From the NCBI GenBank assembly GCA_031002005.1, contig CM061914.1, forward strand, positions 190,234,685-190,298,684: 64,000 bases of DNA, read 5' to 3'. Under the pieces are notes generated by a model. That model was not told the DNA's origin. It saw nothing but the letters and a program-made list of their open reading frames with translations, and did not search any database. The stretch is from Vandiemenella viatica (Eukaryota; Arthropoda; Insecta; Orthoptera; Morabidae). Made by a program: the position numbers and the translations under genes. Below, one piece after another: positions 22,410 to 33,033 of this stretch (position 1 is the first letter of the stretch; each line of letters begins with the position of its first letter).

Positions 22410-22549
22410 CTCGAAATATAATTCACCGTCCAAATGTCCATCCAGATTCTACCGCGAGTGAAAGCAATGTGTACCCCCGTGTCAGTGTATTGGGCTTTGT
22501 GACGGGTACTTTCTACATGGTGTGCGTTGCTACATTCATGGGTAATGAC

Positions 22550-23635
22550 TAGTGTTGCAAATTGAAAAAAAATTCAGATTTGTGAAAAAAAAAAACATGA
22601 AAAAAAACCTAGCATCCTTTTTTTTTTAAATTTTTTTTTTTTCAGAAAACAATATATTTGATAAATTATAGTTTTATTTACGGAAGTTACATTTAAGATG
22701 TGTGTTTTAAATCTTACTAAATAATGTCTTACATATAGATTCATAAATGTATCTATATAGGTAACATAATATTTTATCCATCCTCTTGGTCAGTACCACA
22801 TTCACTAGCATCAATAATAATACCAACACTAGTGCGGTTGGAGTCGGAATTTTCTGTTCCTTCTTCTGTCTCCTCTAGATCCATAACTTCGGAAGTAGTT
22901 ACATTTTCTTTTACTGGTTGTTCTTGTATTATACACAAAAGATTTTGAAATTGCAATTTTAAATTGTGAGCAAAGTACGCACTGTGCATAAAGACTGCGC
23001 CGATAGTTCCATATTACGGTCCTTTAAGTTTGAATTTAAATCTATTATCGTACAAAATAGGAGCTTTATTTCTTTTCAATCGTTGGTTTATGCCAACGGA
23101 TGCAAGGAAATGATTCATAATTACTGACAATTTAATGACTCAGTATCACTATACGCTGTGAGCTTAACAAGTATACGAATATAAGGAAAGCACAATAAGT
23201 AATAAAAAGAGGCAAAAAACCGTTGACAAATTTAAAATTCCTATATTTTTTTGAAAAGATCCGTAGGTCTACAAATTTGTAGGGCTGGCAGCACTAGTTC
23301 AAATAGTGAGTATCAATCCAAACAACGGGGATTCCTTCTCGTGCAACCAGCCTATTCGGGAAATCCCCGTTCGTAAAAGAAAACTTCAGTCAATGTTGGC
23401 AATATTTTTCTATTTTTTTTTCTATTGAACTAGAAAAATATAGTACATTTAAAAATTAAGATAAGTACTTAGTATAAACTCTAAAACAGTGGTATTAAAC
23501 GATAAATGCCTTAAAAACATGAAATTTAGTAGACATGAAAAAAAACATGTCCCAGAAAAAAAAAGATTTTTTTTTTCACAGTTTTTTTTATGTTTTTTTT
23601 TAAGTCAGAAAAAAAACCGTATTTTTACAACACTA
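22550..23635. mobile_element. hAT-like element with 8-bp near-duplication
   Basis: Ends TAGTGTTGCAAA at 22550 and TTTACAACACTA ending at 23635 are inverted repeats. Poly-A/T-rich subterminal stretches mirror each other. The flanks gtaatgac (22542-22549) and gtcatgac (23636-23643) differ at one base, fitting an 8-bp hAT-type target duplication. A second, nested hAT relative occupies the middle. Confidence 0.68.
22700..23296 (-). mobile_element. Nested relative of the 1520-2269 hAT element
   Basis: Shares 'gcgccgatagttc.atattacggtc' (with gaps), 'caaggaa.tgattcata' and 'cactatacgct' blocks with the first copy, and ends 'ggcagcactag'. A minus-strand frame (22774-22989) ends in an acidic segment, EETEEGTENSDSN and ASECGTDQEDG. 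It could be the C-terminus of a transposase or chance. The left end was not located. Confidence 0.55.
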
Positions 23636-23643
23636 GTCATGAC

Positions 23644-23935
23644 AGCCCTTGTGCCTGAAATCTAGTACCTTCTTGTGTGCATGATCTTCTTTTCCCTTCC
23701 ATGAATTAGTCTTAATTCTTACACCAATATCTTTCCATGCCTCATCAGCAATATACGCCCTGTACACTCCCATGATTCTCTTCACCCTCCTCCTGTCTTG
23801 CAATGAATCCCACTCCAGCTGTTTTATCAAATCTGTTACTGATTGTGTTCTAAGGTAATATCCTGAGACAATCTAGCAGCCCTTCTTTGTACCCCCTCCA
23901 ACTCCTTTATTTGATACCAAATTTCCGGGTCCCAT
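23644..23935 (-). mobile_element. LINE-A fragment
   Basis: Minus-strand translation: MIKQLEWDSLQDRRRVKR, GVYRAYIADEAWKDIGV, LDFRHKGCHD. It starts exactly at the right flank of the hAT-like element. The 3' UTR is missing. Confidence 0.82.
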
Positions 23936-24105
23936 TCGTCTCGGGTGTTCAGGCAAATCAGCTCTGCAATTCACGACGTTTCGACAGCTGCGTGTGCCGT
24001 CCTCGTCAGGAAAAGCAGTAGGTCTCAGTGGTTACTGCGACGACACGTCACTGACCCTACGCCGTTACGATGACAAGCAATCCTTGATACATTCAAGCAA
24101 TGCTA
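23936..24105. repeat. PLE-type terminal repeat fragment
   Basis: About 80% like 20906-21085 by eye: 'cacgacgtttcgacagctgc', 'tcctcgtcagga', 'cgacgacacgtcactgaccc'. Confidence 0.5.
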
Positions 24106-24321
24106 TCAGCAAAGTTTTGTAATCCAGTTCATTTACTCCTCTCGTATATCGCCGCGTCACCACTGTCGTACATACATGAAAGTGAAACTTCTCAAAGCGT
24201 GTTCCGCAAATTGATAAAGTTTATCATCGAACGATATCCAGAGATGTTTTCATTTTTATCACTCAGTACATATTAATCATTTCACTTACAAAATTTCCTA
24301 ACATAAAAGATACCCTAATCA

Positions 24322-24580
24322 GTTTTTTTTTTTTTTTTTTTACTTATGGCTTTACGCCTCGTCAACGTGGAGGTGATTAGAGGCGGGATGGAACTGGGGA
24401 CAAGGAACTGGAAGGAATTCGGCCGTAGCATTTTTTTTAAAGAATCATCCCGGCATTCTCATGGACTGATTAGGGGAAACCATGGAAAACCCAAATCTAG
24501 ATGCCCGGACGGGGATTCGTACCGGCGTCCTCCCGAATGCGAGGTCAGAGCGTTAACCGTTACACCACCACGCTCGGTGT
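24322..24580 (-). repeat. SINE S1
   Basis: Poly-T at 24323-24341 (the tail on the minus strand), then 'gcctcgtcaacgtggaggtg', 'catggaaaacccaaatctag', the B-box complement region 'ggattcgtacc' and the terminal 'caccaccacgctcggt'. Full-length. 24106-24321 is unassigned. Confidence 0.85.
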
Positions 24581-24845
24581 TTTAGTTTACACTAGGTGTT
24601 TCTATTTTTGTTGACCGAGACGCTGCTTACGGTTTTATCAGCGGAACAGCTGTTATCGACGCCTCTGACTTGTTTGTTCTCAGTGAGTGTGCTCAGAACC
24701 GTCTGGAGGCTTCGCCATCGCGGGTGCCAGCAGGCCCGAGGGTGTGTCCCGCACGACAGCAGGTGTTCTCACTGCCAGGCGGCGAGTCGTGACAGAACAA
24801 ACCAGTTCACTGACCTGCGGTGCCATAGTAGTCTGCCACGACTTG

Positions 24846-26741
24846 TCTACATCTACATCTACATCCATACTCTACAAACATTGTGGGTGGCAGAGGGTGT
24901 TAAGCGCCAATCCTAAACCCGCGCATTCCAGTCCCGAATACCGCGAGGAAAGAAGGAATACATAAAAGCATCCGTACGGCATCTTATTTCTCTAATCTTA
25001 TCCCTCCGGTCATTACGACCTAAATAGGTTGGCGGAATAAGTATTTCATTACACTCGAAATTTAAATTTTTTCGCATATTCTCCAATAAATTTGAACGCA
25101 AGCTACGTCGTCTGTCTTCCAAACTATCCCAGCCCAATCTATGTATCAATTCTGTGACACTTTCATAAGGGCTGTAACAACAAGTCACGAATCGAGCGGC
25201 TCTCCTCTGCACCCTCTCCACTGAGTCAATCAGAACCTTGCGTTACGGATCCCAAACTCCACAACAGTATTCCAAATGCGGACGCACTAGTGTTTTATAC
25301 GCTGTTTCCTCTCTATGAGCAATACAATTCCTCAAAATACAATCTATGAATCGTAATTTAGAATTAGCCTTGCCTACGACGGAAGCTATGTGCATGTCCC
25401 ATTTCATGTTGCTTTGTACTATCACCCCCAGATACTTCAGGGAATCAACCGTGTCAACAGCTGAATTGCTTATTTTGTACTCGTGAACAAACTGATTCTT
25501 TTTTTACCTATCCGCATTGTCTTGCACTTTTTGCAATTAAGTGTAAGCTGCCATTTACGGCACCAGTCGAAAATAGCATCCAAATCGCGCTGAATTTCTA
25601 AGCAATCGTCGGAGCACCTTATTTCCCTATAGATAATTGCATCGTCGGCAAACAATCGCAACCAGCATTCGACGTTGTCACCTAGATCGTTTATAAAAAT
25701 TAAGAAAAGAAGTGGACCTATTACACTTTGTAGCGTCTCGTTTTATGACGTTGTTAAAATTAGAATAAAATAAGAGATGCATTAATTAATAAGTCAATTT
25801 GCAAAATTGACCCCGGGTAGGCGCCAAGAATGGAAGTGTTCTCTAACCGAGAGAAGCGAAATACTTTTAATCAAAGCAATTGTACTTTTAAAATACCATT
25901 AAAAACACAAATCGTCATCTATTCAAGTGATATACTGATACATTGGAAAGGAAGTTATTGAAAGCAGGGTTTGCAACACCTATTATTTGCTTTGAATATA
26001 AAATTGATTGGTTTATTGAACAGAACTGAACATTAAAAGTTTCTTTTGCACAATTTAGAGCATGATTCTCATCTCAGAGCGTTGCCTAGGGTTGAATGAC
26101 GCAAGAGTGTCTATACATCGCCGGCGTTCTTTACCGTAGCAGATGAGTTGCGGAGAAATCAGACGGACCCTGTTGATCAGCTGGGCGCAAGGTCACTTGG
26201 CGAGGTAGCTCCCCGCAATCTCCCGTGGTGCGCCGGTGCGGATTGTTTCCTGGCCAGAAACAGAATGTCTTCTCTCCCGCTTGTTCGCCCCGTCGAAAAC
26301 TTGCAGGCTCCGGAGTTTTAGCAGACGCGGGAAATTTCAGCGAGTCGCAGCGTTTGGCGGGTCGTCCACGATCTCCATTGGCGCTCCTCATGCAACATAA
26401 AAAGCTTATGGTTTCTAAAAGTTCGTAACACACTGTTTGATTCGCTGGTTCACAACAGAGGTGTTCCGCACCCTGACTTTTTCTCCGAAGCATCGTTTCT
26501 CTAAATTCAACTTTCTACCAGGAAATCCTCCTTTCGGCATAGGCCCTATACTGAATGTGTAAAGCTTTTAACTTTACGGCCTGCCATAAATCGTTCGGTC
26601 TTTCAGCGCAGGTATGTGTCACCTGGCTCTCGCTGATGCCAAAGAAACGTGGAATTCACACGCATAAATTTACCGTCACCAAGGGACGTTACAACTTCCT
26701 TGAGGAACGCCCGAAGTAACATTTATCTTAGAAGAAATCTG
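24846..26741 (-). mobile_element. LINE-G copy G3, split by a solo LTR
   Basis: The 3' tail (GATGTA)n is at 24846-24864. The minus strand, read from 26741, gives V-T-S-G-V-P-Q-G-S, then (across the LTR) VIGPLLFLIFIN, MRLFADDAIIYREI, QLTLNCKKCKTMRIGKK, NSKLRFIDCILRNC, YKTLVRPHLEYCCGVWDP and ERVQRRAARFVTCCY. The LTR falls between codons of the conserved GVPQGS/VIGPLLF motif. 24590-24845 to its left is unassigned. Confidence 0.88.
25729..26693. mobile_element. Solo LTR (965 bp) in LINE-G3
   Basis: Starts TGTAGCGTC and ends GACGTTACA, an 8-of-9 inverted pair, with the 4-bp duplication actt at 25725-25728 and 26694-26697. Its sequence is unlike the LTR at 5132-5941. The first third is AT-rich and 26100-26450 is GC-rich. 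No internal domain or partner LTR is present. Orientation not determined. Confidence 0.87.
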
Positions 26742-26875
26742 GTGTCAGATACCTCTGGAAGCCTACCAACGACTTGTATAATCCATGCTACGCCGAATCA
26801 CTGCTGTATTGCGTTCGAAAGGTGGGCCGATATGCTACTAAGTAGGTGGTCATAATGTTTTGCCTGATTAATGTA
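26742..26875 (-). mobile_element. Tc1-like terminal fragment
   Basis: Reverse complement of the 1201-1345 type: ends 'ggtggtcataatgttttgcc' then 'tgattaatgta'. Matches through 'gcgttcgaaaggtgg' and 'tcagatacctctgga'. Confidence 0.75.
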
Positions 26876-27317
26876 GTTTTCTCCGCTATGCCAAATATAA
26901 GGTCCGCAGTAAAATTTGTAATCAAATTCCATACCAAGATATTTACCTTTTTCACCATCGACAAGCAATTCATCGTCTTGTTATACAATACTTTTAAATT
27001 TCTCTCTGTTTTCCTGCTATGCGTTGCTTGGCAGATGTAATTAATCCTCCCTCCTTTTCAACTGAATCATCATTATGTTTTCTGAGGACAAAAGAGAAAG
27101 AAACTATCAAGAAACTCAATATGTTATTAAAGTATCTTTTTGACGTCAGAAAATTTACTATAATGGTATGGCTCAGTGAAAACTATTTGTTGAATGAAGA
27201 AAATGCAAATATCTTAAGATATTACTTCATAATAAACTTCGTCAGCAGTACAGCACTCACTAAGGTGAGAAGTTAAACTTTCTGTATCTGCTGTAGAGGG
27301 TGATGAGTTGGTGCACA
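26876..27317. other. Unassigned sequence
   Basis: AT-rich; the small open frame at 27019-27276 has no recognisable motif. Confidence 0.45.
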
Positions 27318-27575
27318 TTTTTTATTTTTTTTTTTTTTTTGCTTATGGTTTTACACCTCATCGACTTCATTAGGTCATTAGAGGCAGCAAAGGACTCGAA
27401 GTAACTAACGGGGAGGAATTTTGCCATGAACTTTTGAAGAACCATCCAGACATTCACGTGGAGTGATTTGGAGAAACTATGGAAAACCCAAACCTGGATG
27501 GCCGGACGGGTATTCTTACCCTCCTCTTCCCAAATGCGAGACGAGAGTGTTACCACCCACTTACCACGCTCAGTG
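27318..27575 (-). repeat. SINE S1
   Basis: T-rich tail at left, then 'catggaaaacc'-type block ('ctatggaaaacccaaacctg'), 'gatggccggacgggtattct' and terminal 'ttaccacgctcagtg'. The B box is mutated. Confidence 0.78.
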
Positions 27576-28003
27576 CTGTAATATCAGTCTTATAAGAATG
27601 TTGTCAAGGTGACCTTCTTTGTATCTTGCAGAAAAGTAGTTAGCGTCCGTATGTTGAAGCTAATGTTTCTCACTTATCGTTCCTTTAATCAGGCTTTGTG
27701 GTGACGTTGAACCACGGCAACGTTTCGCCAGAAACTTGTGGTCGTCTTCTAGGCGGAGTTTACAATAACTCGTGACAGTATTTCAGCTGGTAGTCATCAC
27801 TAATCAAACAAAGTAATGACGTTTCAGAGACATTGTTAGTCTGAGCTATAGACGTTATTATTCTCCCCTGTTTCCATTTTTATTGTGACATTTACTACGG
27901 TCATACAAAACAAATTATCACGCATCCTTCAGTCCATTAACTTTTCTGTTCTTCTACGTCTATTAGTATCACACCCATATTTGTGTGTATGAGATTACCA
28001 TGG
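27576..28003. other. Unassigned sequence
   Basis: Includes 'aacgtttcgccagaaacttg', perhaps a PLE-type remnant; otherwise nothing. Confidence 0.4.
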
Positions 28004-28011
28004 GGCATGTT

Positions 28012-28165
28012 CAGGGCCGGCGCTAGGAATTTCGGGCCCGGGTTAAAATGGGCGATTTTATTTTTAGCTCTACAAACTGGGTGGTCGACATGGGCTGATT
28101 CTTGGTTCCGTTGGTTCCGAGGCTGGGTACATTTGACCCGCTTACCCTCCCTAATGCCGGCCCTG
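28012..28165. mobile_element. hAT-type MITE (154 bp)
   Basis: Inverted ends CAGGGCCGGCGCTAGGAA and CTAATGCCGGCCCTG, flanked by a perfect 8-bp duplication ggcatgtt at 28004-28011 and 28166-28173. The length and absence of coding make it non-autonomous. Confidence 0.92.
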
Positions 28166-28439
28166 GGCATGTTTACCCGTCCATCGTAACATCCCGTGTG
28201 AGATGAACTGGGATGGTTTTCCGATGCCTTCCGCAGTGTGACAGTGTTCATAAGTGTGATTATGTTTGTTTTCAGAGTACGGCGTCATTTGTGCTGTGAA
28301 TGATATTTGAAAGAAGGGAGAGTGTGAATCCCAGAGCCGGTCCGTTTGGAACTACTTCTCTGTAAGAAACAAAGAAGGTCACCGTGATAACATTCCCATC
28401 CGGCGGACGAATCACAATCAAAGTGTCGTTTGCTCTCAC

Positions 28440-29440
28440 TCCATACCTACTGAGGAGGGGTTTGGGATTTATCTCAGGACTGTAGCGCACAATCTCGTGA
28501 TTAGGAATCGTACACCGCCACCTCTGCTACCCTGCCATCATGTCCACCTCCAGGACTGGAACCAGCTAACCCCATGTCAGCACCGGACACAGTATTACCA
28601 CCTTACGGAAACAAAAGTCACTATACCGGGTCTCAAAATTCACTAGATTGCGGGTATTTGGAACTAAAAGATTGCTAGAAATCGCTAAAAAAAAGTGGTG
28701 TAGTAAGTAGTATAAAAATATTTTAATAATGAGTATTTTCATTAAATCAAACATAACATTGTATTAAAAATCAACATAAAATTTCTTCAATCGGTATTTC
28801 TTCATCGTCTTGGTCTATCGTTGGAGTTGCAGAACTTGCAGATGTGGAAGGGTGAAATGAATCGTCAGTCTTAGATTTAGAAGAGTATTTAGCATCTTTA
28901 CCAATCACATCAGTCGGAAGATCGTAACTGTAGCAGTTTTTTCATTATTTTAAAATGATCCCTTATAAAAACAATTAGCTATTTACAGCTTTCTTGTTTG
29001 TCAAATTGTTTTTAAGAATGTTCATTGCACTGAAAATCCTTTCTACTGCGGGATTCAAGTGAGAAAGTGATAGGATGAGGCTAAATCAGATAACACCAGA
29101 AAGGTATTTACTCCAACATCATTCTTGTATGGGTAAACCATATTCCGTTTTCAATATATTGTGTACGCCATTATTTATCCGAGTCACGACAGGGGCAATT
29201 ACGCCAATTACAATCAAATTTTTCGAAATTCTGCAAGGTTGAAAATCACTAAAAATCACCAAATATTTTTTGGCGATAACATATTTAAGAATATCGCTTT
29301 CCAGCTTCAAAATTCACTAAATCTAGCGACAAAATCACTAAGGTGGCAACATTGGACGGATAACATCACGATGTCGCAATGAACTGAGTCAACGATTGGG
29401 GTGGAGGGTCTGAAAGTATTATAGTTTCTCCCTCTTCTGG
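28440..29440 (-). repeat. Repeat S3 (SINE-like), split by a hAT element
   Basis: The left part (28440-28589) has 'ggactgtagcgcacaatctc', 'gactggaaccagctaacccc' (a possible B-box complement) and 'atgtcagcaccgga'. The right part (29355-29440) resumes with 'acatcacgatgtcgcaatga' and 'gggtctgaaagt'. An uninterrupted copy is at 30307-30500. 28174-28439 to its left is unassigned. Confidence 0.65.
28590..29354 (-). mobile_element. hAT element with transposase dimerisation remnant
   Basis: Ends CAGTATTACCACCTTA (28590) and TAAGGTGGCAACATTG (to 29354) pair imperfectly. The flanks accggaca and gacggata match at 5 of 8 bases, a decayed 8-bp duplication. On the minus strand around 28980-29070 it encodes LSHLNPAVERIFSAMNILK, the hAT C-terminal dimerisation signature (N..VER.FS.MN). 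The rest of the transposase is lost. Confidence 0.8.
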
Positions 29441-30306
29441 ATTTACGCCTAGTCGTCGTCGAGGAAGGTACAGGTATCAAGGAACAGGCGGCAGTTCAGC
29501 AATGGCCCTTTTAAACGAACCATCCCGGCATTACCTCGAGTGATTTGAAGAAACCATGGAAAACCCAAATCCGGATCTACATCTACATCTACATCTACAT
29601 TCATACTCTGCAAATCACAAATATTGTGAGTGGCAGAGGGTGCTAAGCACCAATCCTAAACCCGCCCATTCCAATCCCGAATAGTGCGAGGAAAGAAGGA
29701 ATACATATAAGTATCAGTACGGCATCTTATTTCTCTAATCTTATCCCTCCGGTCATTGCGACCTAAATAGATTGGCGGAAGAAGTATTTCATTGCACTCG
29801 AAATTTCAATTTTTTCGCATATTCTCCAATAAATTCGAACGCAAGCTACGTCGTCTGTCTTCCAAACTATCCCAGCCCAATCTATATATCAATTCTGTGA
29901 CGATTTCATAAGGGCCGTAGCAACCAGTCACGAATCGAGCGGCTCTCCTCTGCACCCTCTCAACTGAGTCAATCAGAACCTTGCGATACGGGTCCCAAAC
30001 CCCACAACAGTAATCCAGATGCGGACGCACTAGTGTTTTATACGCTATCTCCTTTGTATGAGCATTACAATTCCTCAAAATACGACCTATGAATCGTAAT
30101 TTAGAATTAGCCCTGCCTACGACGGAAGTTATGTGCATGTCCCATTTCATGTTGCTTTGTACTATCACCCCCAGATACTTCACGGAATCAACCGTGTCAA
30201 CAGCTGAATTGTTTATTTTGTACTCGTGGATGGCGGGGTGGGGATTCGAACCCATGTCCTATCGATTGCGAGGACAGCGCGTTACCACTCATCCAACATG
30301 CTCGGT
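29441..30306 (-). repeat. SINE S1, split by LINE-G4
   Basis: The left part (29441-29576) runs from 'ttacgcctagtcgtcgtcga' to 'catggaaaacccaaatccgg'. The right part (30228-30306) resumes 'ggatggcggggtggggattc' with the B-box complement and ends 'catccaacatgctcggtg'. The shared ggat at both junctions (29573-29576, 30228-30231) is the apparent target duplication. Confidence 0.82.
29577..30227 (-). mobile_element. LINE-G copy G4
   Basis: (GATGTA)n tail at 29577-29600. On the minus strand an open frame covers 29806-30227: VDSVKYLGVIVQSNMKWDMH, NSKLRFIGRILRNCNAHTKE, YKTLVRPHLDYCCGVWDPYR, ERVQRRAARFVTGCY and GWDSLEDRRRSLRSNLLENM. It is 5'-truncated just after the reverse transcriptase palm and is the least decayed LINE-G copy here. 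Open frame continuing past 30227 is SINE sequence. Confidence 0.88.
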
Positions 30307-30500
30307 GTTTGGAGTTTAATTCAGGACTTTGGCGCACAATCCCGCGATAAGGGATTGTGCAACACCGCATCTCCTACCCGGCCGGTCAAGTAATGATGAA
30401 CATTCCTTCCACCACACGGACTGGAACCAGCTAACCCTGTGTCAGCGCCGGATATCGTCACGGTGCAGCAACAAACTGAGACAACTGGGTGGGCTGAAAG
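30307..30500 (-). repeat. Repeat S3 (SINE-like), uninterrupted
   Basis: Shares 'ggcgcacaatcccgcgataa', 'gactggaaccagctaaccct', 'gtgtcagcgccggatatcgt' and 'gggctgaaagtt' with the split copy at 28440-29440. Confidence 0.65.
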
Positions 30501-30947
30501 TTTTATAGTCCTCAGGAACAGAATCTACAAGAGAGTTCCGAGAGGAAACTTGTTTCACTTTCTGTTTGAGCCGTGCTGTACGCCGCAGATACGAGGCTTT
30601 GGCCCCTCTCCGTGATTGGTATTCTCTTTCCGACTGCTGGCAGCCCGTCAGAGTAAAATTTGTGGGTCGGGAGGGGAGAGAGGAAACGGGTGTGAAGCCA
30701 CGATAAGAGCGGCGTACCCAGGCTAGAGTGGAGTCTGGCGCAGAAATCGATATCTCCCCGTCAGGTCTCGGCTGATGCAGAAATTAGAGGGAAAGGTCGG
30801 AGCACCAACCTCGGGCAGCTGAAGACACACAGCCAGTGCTCGCGCTGAAGAGGGGTGAGTTGAGTCAGCCAGAATTACGTCGCCAGGAGGGAGACTGTAT
30901 TAGAAATCAACATCACGTCGGATACGTGCAACATTTCATTTTCTCAA
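30501..30947. other. Unassigned, GC-rich
   Basis: No coding or element ends recognised. Confidence 0.4.
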
Positions 30948-31292
30948 GAAATCAGTACTAATAAAATACTCCTTTGGTCATCGTGTCCAGAAAGCTGACG
31001 TCACGCGCCCGGCCTTCGTTGGCGCACTAACAACAGCAAGAGATGTTACTACAAAAATCTGAATTTGAGCGTTATTTAATAACAGTTCCATTTAGATAAA
31101 GCACCTGCTAAGATGAACTGTCAGAACACTGAAACGGTAGTGTGCATTTCGTTCAAATTAGTATCTTCATTATCTTAATTATTATTTGTTTGTTTGTTTG
31201 TTTGTTTGTACTCACTCGGTGTAGATGTTTTCTTATACTCTCTGTCCAGAGATATCACTGCTACAATAAACTAAGAAATATTTACCACATTC
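30948..31292 (+). repeat. Dispersed repeat family X, copy 2
   Basis: Blocks 'gtactaataaaatactcctt', 'gcgcccggccttcgttggcg', 'cagcaagagatgttact', (TTTG)n and 'tctgtccagagatatcac' in the same order as copies 1 and 3. 31293-31799 after it is mostly unassigned, with a decayed 'cgctggcgggctaacgtcca' piece at about 31530. Confidence 0.6.
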
Positions 31293-31799
31293 CATCTTTT
31301 TTTATGGTTCATGCTGTATTGAGATGTGAAATATCACAGAAATATGTACACATTACAAAATCATGGTTAATATCAGGCTTAATAGTAATTCTAATAAAGC
31401 GAAGCAGCTGCAAAGTAATGACCCCGTCATTTTTTACGAGATTAATAATAATAATCATAATAACAATTACTACTAATAACAGACTAGTTTGGTCATACTG
31501 AGCTGTGACGTCAGACGCCAGTATTTCGCTGGCGGGCTAACGTCCAGTTTACCTTTTTCATCCTGAAGTGATTCGATGTGTTTTAAAGTGGAAACCAACC
31601 ATACAGAAAAGTATGTACTTCGTTTAAATATGCATATAGTTGGTTTTTTTATGTTCGATCGATGTAAAAAGAAATATGTACAGTTTTAGAATAGAATCTA
31701 GGTTATGAGTGTTACGTAATAATAATTCTGTTTAGTTAAGCAACAGTAAACAAACACTCCGTTGAACCCACTGCGTATGACTGGATTAGAAGATAGTCG

Positions 31800-32097
31800 G
31801 TACTAATAAAAGGCTACTTTCGTCATCGTGTCTGTCACACTGACTTCTTGCGCCCAGCCTTCGTTGTTGATCAGACATATTTCCACGTTCTGGGCGTGGA
31901 TTTACGATAGCGCATTTTTGTTTCTATTATACTTTAAAATTAATATTACAAACTAACAATACAGGAAAATTTGTATTTCTTTTAAATTCACGTGTTTGTT
32001 ATTAGTTACTGTTTTGTTTATTTATCTTAGTCTGATATAGATATTTTCGTTATACTCTTTATCCATAGATAACGTTTCATAATAAGTTAAGAAATAT
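31800..32097 (+). repeat. Dispersed repeat family X, copy 3
   Basis: Same block order as copy 2: 'gtactaataaaaggctactt', 'gcgcccagccttcgttgttg' and 'ttatactctttatccataga'. It ends where LINE-A starts. Confidence 0.58.
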
Positions 32098-32490
32098 TTA
32101 ATTTAATTTAATTGCAATGGAGCACAGGTTCCGGTGGCGATTTCCCTACACACCCATCTTCCCCCTATCCTACACTCACCTACATTTGCCCTCTACAAAT
32201 TTTAACTTTAAATTCTTTTAACGTTTTCGGTAAGTTATTCATCATTCCCCTTAGTAACTAATTCCAATCCCTGACACCCTTACCTAAAAAAGAAAATATT
32301 CCCACATCCTTGTGCCTGAAATCGAGTGCCAGCTTGTGGTCATGGTCATCTTTTCCCTTCCATGAACTACTTTTCATACCTACTCCAATATATTTCCATG
32401 CCTCATCGCCAGTATACGCCCTGAACAATCCCATGACCCTTTTCATCCTCCTCCAGTCTTGCAATGAATCCCATTCCAGCTCCTTTATCA
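32098..32490 (-). mobile_element. LINE-A fragment
   Basis: AATTTAATTT tail at left, 3' UTR 'gcaatggagcacaggttccg', then minus-strand KELEWDSLQDWRRMKRVMG, FRAYTGDEAWKYIGVG and HDHKLALDFRHKDVG. 5'-truncated at about 32490. 32491-32889 is unassigned. Confidence 0.87.
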
Positions 32491-33033
32491 AACAAAGTTT
32501 GATCATTCTTATGATTACGACCGGAATTAATAGCAATTCTATTCACTTAAGGAAGAACGAAGGCATTAATTCACACCATACTGCATTCAACTTGTTTGTT
32601 GTTACTAGAAGCTATTTATCTCCTTATGATTCAAACCATTAAAAGTTTTTCCAAGATATTTGCAGCGAAGATCATCAACAAGCCATTCCTTCCCTTCCTT
32701 GTAATAATAGAAAACTTATAATTTTTTTATCCGAATACGTAATAAGCTATCTCATATTGGCATTTATTTTCTCATTCCATGTTTAACTACCCAGCTATAT
32801 ATCTTGTCTTTTGTCCGAAAGGGAATCAGCAACTGGAACACAATATCATGGTAGACTATGAACAATTTGCCGTCGACAGTGATTTTCCTGATGACTCAAT
32901 GATTTAGGCGCTTGACTGGATATCGAAAGGTCCGCGGTTCGAATCCCTCTCTCGGCGGGGATTTTCAAAGGCTCTTAACCGACCTATGCCTCTGGCATAG
33001 CTTGCGGTGTAATGTGAAGTAAGCCAGAATGCT

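Noticed and set aside
26131..26493. 120-codon minus-strand frame
   Set aside because: It lies wholly inside the GC-rich part of a solo LTR and has no retroelement domain.
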